The translations under genes were made by a program, and so were the position numbers. The notes beneath the pieces were generated by a model. It saw only the letters and a list, made by a program, of their open reading frames with translations, ran no database searches and was not told the DNA's origin. A DNA stretch of 64,000 nt, from the NCBI GenBank assembly GCA_033391075.1, contig JAWPMV010000001.1, positions 1,674,001-1,738,000 on the forward strand, given 5' to 3'. The DNA is from Bacteroidia bacterium (GTDB lineage: Bacteria > Bacteroidota > Bacteroidia > J057). Below are positions 46,753 through 53,239 of the stretch, in pieces. The stretch's first letter is position 1. Each line of letters opens with the position of its first letter.

Positions 46753-47370
46753 TTATTCTTCAGGAATGATGGCTCCTTGTGCAGCCCAATCTTTTACCGC
46801 TTTGATATAATCTTCTTTTGAAACTGGCGGCAATTCTCTGGGATTTCCTTCCGCATCCACGCCTGGTTCCCAGGCCCAAAGGACCAGTTCATGTTCGGTA
46901 AGGTGCTTTACGATTTCAGCCAGACTTCTATTCCCATTATTTGCACGGTCCATCATAGATTGGGCGATTTCTACCCGGCTTAATCCTTCCCACTGCATAG
47001 CCAAAGGAGCGAGGCTCCACTCAGGTGCTCCGGGTACGCCTGAAAAATCATTGTTTTCATGTTGGTGGCAACCTTCACAACGTAAGGCTGCTACTCCATG
47101 ATTATCCGGACCCCTTTGCACGCCAAAGTTATGGGGGTGGCTATCCTCTCCCTGTCGGGGACGATCTCCAGAAGGGTGACAATTGACACAGCGTTTGTGA
47201 GTGAGGACTTTCATCATCAGGTCAAAAGGAGTGTCATCAGCCGCTTCTAGTATAGTAGTGCTAAGTGGATGGTTATCAGGTGTCTTTTCCTCGCTCAGGC
47301 TCGTAAAGCCTACGGTAGCCACTGCTATTAGGAAAAATAATAGAAAATAAAGATGAGTTTTTGTGGGCAT
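46753..47370 (-). CDS. Diheme cytochrome c, electron acceptor of the iorAB enzyme
   Basis: This exported protein of 205 residues has an N-terminal signal/anchor (about 7-22) and two CxxCH heme sites: Cys61-Val-Asn-Cys64-His65 and Cys98-Glu-Gly-Cys101-His102. The segment between is rich in His/Pro/Gly ('DSHPHNFGVQRGPDNHG'), which may give the distal ligands. It is the first gene of the cytochrome-iorA-iorB unit and likely takes electrons from the Mo enzyme. A TetR regulator gene precedes it, and the palindrome 47398-47413 lies between them, only 28 bp upstream of this start. Confidence 0.85.
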   Translation of the reverse strand: MPTKTHLYFLLFFLIAVATVGFTSLSEEKTPDNHPLSTTILEAADDTPFDLMMKVLTHKRCVNCHPSGDRPRQGEDSHPHNFGVQRGPDNHGVAALRCEGCHQHENNDFSGVPGAPEWSLAPLAMQWEGLSRVEIAQSMMDRANNGNRSLAEIVKHLTEHELVLWAWEPGVDAEGNPRELPPVSKEDYIKAVKDWAAQGAIIPEE

Positions 47371-47397
47371 AATGTATGTGATTAACTCAAATAATGA

Positions 47398-47413
47398 GTA
47401 AGTAATTACTTAC
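47398..47413. promoter_or_regulatory. Perfect 16-bp palindrome, likely TetR operator
   Basis: GTAAGTAATTACTTAC is a perfect palindrome in the 59-bp gap between the TetR stop and the cytochrome start, 28 bp upstream of the latter. This is the place and shape of an operator that the neighbouring TetR protein would bind to control cytochrome-iorA-iorB. Confidence 0.65.
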
Positions 47414-47429
47414 AAATTAGGCAAAAAAA

Positions 47430-47954
47430 TCATTCAAATCCATATTTCTTCAAAAGAAGATGCTTCATTCCCTCTTTATCCTGCAATGCCCCTCTAACAG
47501 CTGCGGCTGCCAGGCCATCCATCAAATGGATAATATAATCAGCTTCTAATTCCGGATTATTTTCCCCTAGTTCCTTAAAAGCATTCTCTAAGGCTATTCT
47601 TAGGGGTTTCATTTTTTCGTATGTGTCAACCTCTAGTTCCCATTTAAGCTTGAACTGCAATCTCCAAAAATCGAATTCAGTCTCTGGTATATTGAAATTC
47701 ATTTCCAGGGTTTTTCTGATCAATTCTCTCGGATCGGTCTCCATGATTACGTCCATGTAGATCTTTTTTGCTTTATTCTCTCCATCTTTGAGAACTGCCT
47801 CTAATAAGCCCTCTTTATTACTAAAATGCCTAAAAATCAATGCTTCTGATACCTCAGCATTCTCTGCGATCTCCCTTGTGGAAGTCGAATGGTACCCTTT
47901 TTCGGCAAATAATTTAAGTGCGGACTGCAAGATCTTTCCCTGCTTTTCTGTCAT
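47430..47954 (-). CDS. TetR-family repressor of the iorAB unit
   Basis: This regulator of 174 residues has the TetR N-terminal helix-turn-helix: 'ILQSALKLFAEKGYHSTSTREIAENAEVSEALIFRHFSNKEGLLEAVL' read in two parts (helices 1-3 and the link to helix 4). The remaining 115 residues form the ligand-binding and dimer domain, with no resemblance to a named subfamily that I recognise. It lies directly upstream of the cytochrome gene on the same strand, and the palindromes at 47398 and 47977 suggest control of both that unit and its own gene. The effector is presumably the enzyme's substrate. Confidence 0.87.
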   Translation of the reverse strand: MTEKQGKILQSALKLFAEKGYHSTSTREIAENAEVSEALIFRHFSNKEGLLEAVLKDGENKAKKIYMDVIMETDPRELIRKTLEMNFNIPETEFDFWRLQFKLKWELEVDTYEKMKPLRIALENAFKELGENNPELEADYIIHLMDGLAAAAVRGALQDKEGMKHLLLKKYGFE

Positions 47955-47976
47955 GAGAGGATGCGGTAAGCAATAT

Positions 47977-47998
47977 TAATGAGGACTTACTCACAAAT
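47977..47998. promoter_or_regulatory. Candidate second TetR site upstream of tetR
   Basis: TAATGAGGACTTACTCAC repeats elements of the sequence around 47398-47413 (TAATGAG, CTTAC and ACAAAT occur in the same order in both). It has inner arms TGAG/CTCA. It lies 23 bp upstream of the tetR start, fitting autoregulation. Confidence 0.4.
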
Positions 47999-48030
47999 AT
48001 AGAGATAAAATTGGATTTGTGTATGACATA

Positions 48031-48057
48031 CAAAAACCCCTTCACAGAGTGAAGGGG
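48031..48057 (-). terminator. Rho-independent terminator after the OMP gene
   Basis: CCCCTTCAC (48037-48045) and GTGAAGGGG (48049-48057) form a perfect 9-bp stem with a 3-nt loop. On the minus strand the stem is followed by TTTTT. It lies 64 bp after the OMP-like gene. Confidence 0.9.
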
Positions 48058-48120
48058 TAATGAACATAGACCTGATTAGCCAACATCTTTTGAGCATGTG
48101 GCCGTGGAATCGTATTCTCG

Positions 48121-48747
48121 CTAGAAATAAAATTGTAATCCAATGGAGAGGTCAATCTGATTGGTTCGGGTTTCTGTCGAAGAACTTATACCAGCTTCGG
48201 TGGTATTGAAATTACTTCTGGCATAATTGTACTTGGCTAAGGCCTCAATACCTAAAGATTGGGTAGAGAAAACCGTGATTCCAGGTCCAAAGCCTACCGC
48301 AAAAATATTGGACTTTACACTTCTACTTATTCCCGCTATTTCCTGGGTGTCAGAAGAACTTCCGAAGCCAAAATCTGATTGAAAAAAAAAGGCGATATTA
48401 TTTTGAACCGGAAGATAGTAACGGAAAAATGGGCCAAAAAGCAGGTCACTGTCATTTACCTCATCTTCATTGGGTTCTTTCACCGAATTGAAGGTGTAAT
48501 CAAGCCCGCCTCCCACTACAAAATTGTCAGCAATGAAATAGCCCACATTTGGAGCGATATTGATCTGGATGGCAGAAGGACCATCTCCTTCTTCATTCAA
48601 ATCGGTACTTTCAACTTTTACCTTTGAGTCTGCTGTTGAAAATCCCAGGGTAGAACCGACAAGAAAATTTCCTTTACTGATGGATTGGGCAGATAGGTTT
48701 CCTAAAATAAAAACGACTGAGACCAGACTTACTAATAGCTTTTTCAT
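48121..48747 (-). CDS. Outer-membrane beta-barrel protein
   Basis: This protein of 208 residues has a signal peptide (MKKLLVSLVSVVFILGNLSAQ) and a small porin-like barrel. It starts with 'ISKGNFLVGSTLGFSTADSK' and shows alternating strands and turns ('GYFIADNFVVGGGLDYTFNSV', 'LFGPFFRYYLPVQNNIAFF', 'FGSSS', 'FAVGFGPGITVF'), ending in Phe as outer-membrane proteins do. It matches the general OMP_b-brl group. Function is not decided. It is transcribed alone, with a terminator at 48031. Confidence 0.85.
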   Translation of the reverse strand: MKKLLVSLVSVVFILGNLSAQSISKGNFLVGSTLGFSTADSKVKVESTDLNEEGDGPSAIQINIAPNVGYFIADNFVVGGGLDYTFNSVKEPNEDEVNDSDLLFGPFFRYYLPVQNNIAFFFQSDFGFGSSSDTQEIAGISRSVKSNIFAVGFGPGITVFSTQSLGIEALAKYNYARSNFNTTEAGISSSTETRTNQIDLSIGLQFYF

Positions 48748-49117
48748 AATTCATGTGTTTTGGGGACAATGTTTCTGTGTTTGTAAATAGGCTTGTCCCT
48801 TGTTTGACCTAATGTTTGTCTCTGGCAAGTAAAGGCCGCATTGTTTATAAAAAGCTGAGACAAGTAGGTCTATGAGTTGATTTTGGGCAGGAAGTGTGTT
48901 ATCAGAATTTATCTATGATGCTGTCAAAAATCCTTGGAGTGTTTTTTTTTGGCCATCCATCCGAAATGATATTGCTGGTATGGGAACGAAGCTTAAGCTA
49001 AGTAGCTTCGCGTATTCCTAATCTAATGGAGAGTTCTCGACATCGGGCAATTTTTGATAAATTGAGAATTGTTGGGCTTCGAACTCCCTTTATTTTTCAC
49101 CTACTTCAACCTACTAC
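48748..49117. other. 370-bp divergent intergenic region
   Basis: This region separates the minus-strand OMP gene from the plus-strand flavoprotein gene and should hold both promoters. A hairpin CGAAGCT (48987-48993) facing AGCTTCG (49004-49010), extended by weaker pairing to 48982-49017, is the only clear structure. No protein gene or RNA was recognised. Confidence 0.45.
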
Positions 49118-50455
49118 ATGACTGCTACAACTACTCAAGAGAAAGAAACTGATTACCTCATTATCGGAGCTGGGGCTATGGGAATTGCTTTTGCCGACGA
49201 AATATTTAGTAGAAAGCCTCAGCTGAAAATCACCATCATTGACCGTAGGGAGAAGGCAGGTGGGCATTGGAATGATGCCTATCCCTTTGTTCGTTTACAT
49301 CAACCCGCTGCCTTTTATGGGGTTAATTCTCTTGTCCTGGGAAATGGGAGTAATGATCTTTCCTCCAAAACAGAATTGCTTGCCTATTATGATAAGATAA
49401 TGGAGAAGTTTTTGGCTAGTGGAAGGGTAGAATTTTTAGCGGAACATGATTACCTGGGAGATGGGAAGGTAGTGAGTCTCAAAAATCCAGCACAACGGTA
49501 TACCTATAAGATCAACAAAAGCCTGGTGGATGGGACTTATATGAAAGTAGAAGTTCCTTCAACCCATGCTCCTAAATATAAGGTAGGTGCAGGGGTGCAT
49601 TTGCTGCCGGTAAATGAACTGCTACATAGCCATGACAAATGGGAGAAATTTTATGTTGTGGGTAGTGGGAAAACCGGAATGGATGCTATTCTTTTTCTTC
49701 TTGATAAGGAGGTTCCTGTTGAAAATATTTTTTGGATCAGTCCTAATGATTCCTGGCTTTTCAATCGGGCGTTTATCCAAGAGGGTTCAGTCGCGGAAGA
49801 AGTGCTAAAACATGGGGATTGCATGAAAGTAGCTCAGAAGTCAGAGGAGATCTTTTTAGAAATGGAAAAGAAAGGAGGAATCCTGCGTTTGGATAAAAAA
49901 ATATCTCCTGGCAAATGGCGCTGTGCTACCGTGAGCCCAGAGGAATTGGAAAAATTGCAGACAATCAGGCAGGTAATCCGTTTAGGTCGGGTAAAAAGTA
50001 TAAGCCCTACAGATATTGAATTTGAAGAAGGAAAGTTGGCTTATTCGGGCAAAGCGCTTTTTGTACATTGCTCAGCCAATGGGTTAGCCAAACGGAAAAA
50101 GGTCCCGATTTTTTCTGACGGGAAAATCACTTTACAATCTATTCTATTTTGTCAGCAGGTGTTTAGCGCGGCCACTATTGCTCGCTTATCTTTGGCAAAC
50201 ATAAGTGAAAAGCGAAAAAATCAATTGACTCCGGTTCCACATCCGGAGTATAAAGAGGATTGGCCAAAGGCTTATTCTACCAGCATAAATAATTTACTAT
50301 TGGTTCATAAGGTATTCCCGTTATGGATGTTTAGGTCCCGCCTGAATTTTATGAGCCATGAACCCATGCTTACCTATTTTGCTTATGCAGCTAAAGCCAT
50401 GTTAATGGCTCCAGCATTAGAAAAAGCTGCCAAAAGAATGCCCGCCCTTCATTGA
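49118..50455 (+). CDS. FAD/NAD(P)-binding flavoprotein, monooxygenase-like
   Basis: This protein of 445 residues has an N-terminal Rossmann motif 'YLIIGAGAMGIAFADEI' with 'ITIIDRREKAGGHWNDAYPF', the pattern of class B flavin monooxygenases (the 'GGHW' after the acidic residue). A second Rossmann segment is 'FYVVGSGKTGMDAILFLL'. A central 'LHQPAAFYGVNS' follows the first motif. The typical FxGxxxHxxxW fingerprint of BVMOs is not visible, so the reaction is open: oxygenation or a simple oxidase. The gene is followed 81 bp later by a styrene-oxide-isomerase-like gene, so the pair may epoxidise an alkene and isomerise the epoxide (inference). Confidence 0.75.
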   Translation: MTATTTQEKETDYLIIGAGAMGIAFADEIFSRKPQLKITIIDRREKAGGHWNDAYPFVRLHQPAAFYGVNSLVLGNGSNDLSSKTELLAYYDKIMEKFLASGRVEFLAEHDYLGDGKVVSLKNPAQRYTYKINKSLVDGTYMKVEVPSTHAPKYKVGAGVHLLPVNELLHSHDKWEKFYVVGSGKTGMDAILFLLDKEVPVENIFWISPNDSWLFNRAFIQEGSVAEEVLKHGDCMKVAQKSEEIFLEMEKKGGILRLDKKISPGKWRCATVSPEELEKLQTIRQVIRLGRVKSISPTDIEFEEGKLAYSGKALFVHCSANGLAKRKKVPIFSDGKITLQSILFCQQVFSAATIARLSLANISEKRKNQLTPVPHPEYKEDWPKAYSTSINNLLLVHKVFPLWMFRSRLNFMSHEPMLTYFAYAAKAMLMAPALEKAAKRMPALH

Positions 50456-50536
50456 TTGTTGATGTATTGCAATCAAGCGGATTTTCGGAACTCTTTTTCC
50501 TGGATTTACAAAAAACCTATTAAAACAGATACTACT

Positions 50537-51019
50537 ATGACTATTACTACTGATCAAAGACGGATGGTCCAGAACGGTCTGGGCGTAATCCTGCTCGGTC
50601 TTATTGGAGGATTCTTCCTGGGCTGGAATGTAATCGGATTCATTTCTTTTCCTCCGCTACCGATTTCAATAGATTATCAGGTTCCGGGAACTACGGCTGC
50701 CTGGCGAGCTGTTCATACTGGAAATATTATGAATGGGATTATGGCTTTGGTCTTTGCCCTGGCTTTTAATTGGTGTGATTTGAGTAAAAAATTGTCCAAA
50801 AGAATTTCCTGGGCAGTGGTGGTGATTATCTGGGGAAATGCCATTTTTTACGTAGCTGCAGCTTTTGCCCCCAATCATGGTTTGTCATTCGGAGATAATG
50901 CCGCTGGAGCAGGAAATCTGGCCGGTATTATTGCTTATGTGCCTGCAATTGTTGCCGCCTATGCTTTGATTGTTGTGGTGATTATTTTGTTGAGAAATGT
51001 GAAAACGGCTACGGAATAA
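50537..51019 (+). CDS. Styrene-oxide isomerase-like four-TM protein
   Basis: This integral membrane protein of 160 residues has four TM helices. Started at the ATG 50537, it has His60 in 'WRAVHTGNIMNG', Asn66, Asn101 and Tyr105 ('WGNAIFYV'). From memory these correspond to His58 (heme ligand), Asn64, Asn99 and Tyr103 of styrene oxide isomerase (StyC), at a constant offset of two, and the surrounding 'VPGTTAAW' and 'APNHGLSFGDN' also resemble StyC. SOI rearranges aryl epoxides to aldehydes using a heme b. An upstream ATG at 50456 gives 27 further residues that look like random coding. It lies between the flavoprotein and a porin gene, suggesting a degradation or detoxification unit. Confidence 0.75.
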   Translation: MTITTDQRRMVQNGLGVILLGLIGGFFLGWNVIGFISFPPLPISIDYQVPGTTAAWRAVHTGNIMNGIMALVFALAFNWCDLSKKLSKRISWAVVVIIWGNAIFYVAAAFAPNHGLSFGDNAAGAGNLAGIIAYVPAIVAAYALIVVVIILLRNVKTATE

Positions 51020-51108
51020 AAGATTTATGATTGCCTCAGCATGCTACATTTTTACTAAGTTGCCTGAGTTGGGAAAGAGGGAGTATTGATTACTGATTGC
51101 TGCTACTC

Positions 51109-52500
51109 ATGAATTCTATTTACGCGACCTGTATTTTTCTTCTCCTCTTTAGCTTCAGGGCTTTTGCTCAACCTGGACCTTTTAAGATTTACAGGTGTTT
51201 CGATGATTTCTCTTATTTGTTGGGGAATGATACGCTGGAGAAAAAATACTATGAGCATTTGAAATACATGCCTCTTAGCAAAGACAAGCAGGCATCGATC
51301 TCTATCGGAGGGGAGCTAAGAGAGCAATATCAATTATTCAGAAATATCAATTTTGGGGATTTGCGGCCCGGGGTGGAAGAGGATAAAAACGGACATCTTT
51401 GGCATCGGTTTATGTTACATGCGGATGTACGTTTGGGAGAGCAATGGCGGCTTTTTACCCAGATCAATTCTACTTTCGCTTTCAATAAACCCGATCTTAC
51501 TCCTCAAATTGATGAAGATCCCCTGGCCTTGCATCAGGCATTCATTCAGTGGAGGCCCAAAGGAACATCTGGCTTTTTTGCTCAACTCGGCAGGCAGGAA
51601 ATTAGTTTTGCTTCCCCCTATATTGTTGCTGTTCGTGAGGTGCCTAACAATAGACTAAACTTTGATGCGATCATGTTGGGCCTGGAAAAAAAATCCTATA
51701 AGCTCTACTCTTTTTTGGCAACTCCCATTATTTCTCAGAATGGAGTGTTGGACAATAGCCGCATTCCGGAATATATCTGGTCTCTTTATGGGGTTTTTCC
51801 TTTAGGGAAAAGAACGCTGGACGCTTATTATGTGGGATTCTATTCAGAGAATAATGCTTATAATTTTCAGAGGGGCATAGAGAATCGCCAAACCCTTGGC
51901 ATGCGAATGTATCAAAGAGCGAGAGAAGGCCTTGTTTATGATATGCTGGCTATGTATCAGTTTGGGAATTTTAATAGTGCTTCTATTTCTGCCTACTATT
52001 TGTCGGCGGATGCGGCTTTCCGAATTCCCCTGAAGGGCCATAGTTTTATACCCGGCTTTAGTCTCAAATATATAAGCGGAGATAAGTCTCCTACGGACAA
52101 TGTCCTGAATACCTACAATATGTTGTTTTCGAAACCTTCTTTCGGTCTATCTATTCCGATAGGAGCCACGAATCTGGTCGATCTTGGCCCTTCTTTCGAA
52201 TACAATCCTCCCGCTAATTTTCGGATCATCATGAGTAGCCATTTTATGTGGCGGCAAAATGAGAATGATGGTATTTATACCCCCGGTCGAGTTCAAACCC
52301 GCCCAAATGTAGCCCAGCTTTTTCAGTCAGATCAGAAGGATATTGGGCAAAAACTGAGTATGGAGCTTTGGTATCTGCCAGATTATACCTGGAATTTGTA
52401 CTTCGAGCTTACTCATATATTGCCTGGAATGTTTGTGAAAGAAACAGGTCAGGGCCAGGCTATCTCCTATTTTTCCGGTAAATTCACCTTTAAGTTTTGA
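51109..52500 (+). CDS. Alginate-export-type outer-membrane porin
   Basis: This protein of 463 residues has a signal peptide (MNSIYATCIFLLLFSFRAFAQ), with the ATG at 51109 preferred over the TTG 12 bp upstream. The rest is a large beta-barrel of the Alg_exp family: 'ISIGGELREQYQLFRNINFG', 'WHRFMLHADVRLGEQWRLF', 'LHQAFIQWRPKGTSGFFAQLGRQEI' and a C-terminal 'LYFELTHILPGMFVKETG' strand set ending in Phe. Such porins let hydrophobic or anionic compounds cross the outer membrane. It follows the SOI-like gene by 89 bp in the same direction and may serve the same substrate. Ends before a terminator at 52651. Confidence 0.83.
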   Translation: MNSIYATCIFLLLFSFRAFAQPGPFKIYRCFDDFSYLLGNDTLEKKYYEHLKYMPLSKDKQASISIGGELREQYQLFRNINFGDLRPGVEEDKNGHLWHRFMLHADVRLGEQWRLFTQINSTFAFNKPDLTPQIDEDPLALHQAFIQWRPKGTSGFFAQLGRQEISFASPYIVAVREVPNNRLNFDAIMLGLEKKSYKLYSFLATPIISQNGVLDNSRIPEYIWSLYGVFPLGKRTLDAYYVGFYSENNAYNFQRGIENRQTLGMRMYQRAREGLVYDMLAMYQFGNFNSASISAYYLSADAAFRIPLKGHSFIPGFSLKYISGDKSPTDNVLNTYNMLFSKPSFGLSIPIGATNLVDLGPSFEYNPPANFRIIMSSHFMWRQNENDGIYTPGRVQTRPNVAQLFQSDQKDIGQKLSMELWYLPDYTWNLYFELTHILPGMFVKETGQGQAISYFSGKFTFKF

Positions 52501-52802
52501 GTTGAATTATTATCAGACTACAGTAATCAATAGGCATGGTTAAAGCAGGTGAAACTGCATCAATAATTTCAGGATTAGAGGTTAATTTCTTTTTGCTTCA
52601 ATTTTTGGGCATAAGCTTGTTCATAAGGCTATTTGCCTCGACTTCAAATGAATAAAAGTCTAATAATTACTTCCGGAGGCTTTTATTTTTTATATTGATC
52701 CATGTGAATGTCCATAATTCTGACAAGAAAACGACATCTATTGTAGCAGCTTGCAATCCCCTTTTAAATTTCTATCTACAGTACTTCCGGTAAGCCTAAC
52801 CT
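52501..52802. other. 302-bp spacer with terminator
   Basis: No gene was found. It carries the terminator at 52651-52694, after which the upstream region of the small protein at 52803 begins. Confidence 0.5.
52651..52694 (+). terminator. Terminator after the porin gene
   Basis: AATAAAAGTCT (52651-52661) pairs with AGGCTTTTATT (52677-52687, with one G-U wobble) and is followed by a T-rich run. It lies 150 bp after the porin stop. Confidence 0.65.
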
Positions 52803-53138
52803 ATGCAAACAACTAGCTTAAATAAGATAGAGATAAACCAGCTTCTTTCCGCTGGAAAGTTTTGGCAAGTCTTGAAGAAATTAGAAGAATCTGAACATGC
52901 TAATTTATTCGAAGATCGTCTGAAGGGAGTTCAAGAAGATCTTTCTGCTTTTGATCAGGGGAAAAAGTCCCCTAATAAATTCCAAGAACAGCCTACACAA
53001 AACCAGCTATGTGATACCTTCAGAGCATTGATAAAGGATTTATGTAAGCCTGGAGAACATCAACTCAAAACTCTACCTATGAGGACAAAAAGGAAAAATA
53101 TTCCATTAGAGTTTTTGAATTCTAGTCAGCAAAAATAG
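52803..53138 (+). CDS. Small helical protein, effector-associated-domain (EAD11)-like
   Basis: This soluble protein of 111 residues has no signal. The sequence runs 'IEINQLLSAGKFWQVLKKLEES' then 'RLKGVQEDLSAFDQGKKSPNKF' and 'NQLCDTFRALIKDLC'. This order of three to four helices resembles the effector-associated domain EAD11, which in Bacteroidota is attached to signalling or defence proteins as a death-fold-like adaptor. Here it is a free-standing single domain with a basic C-terminal tail. No conflict-system gene is adjacent; a TonB-receptor-like gene follows 101 bp downstream. The assignment is tentative. Confidence 0.5.
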   Translation: MQTTSLNKIEINQLLSAGKFWQVLKKLEESEHANLFEDRLKGVQEDLSAFDQGKKSPNKFQEQPTQNQLCDTFRALIKDLCKPGEHQLKTLPMRTKRKNIPLEFLNSSQQK

Positions 53139-53239
53139 ATTCTTTTCTTGCCCTTGTAAGTTTATCCAAATTACCTCCCTGCCGCAATTAATATCTTTTT
53201 GGCGTACTAATTGCGCATAAAGTCTTATACCTAAGAACT

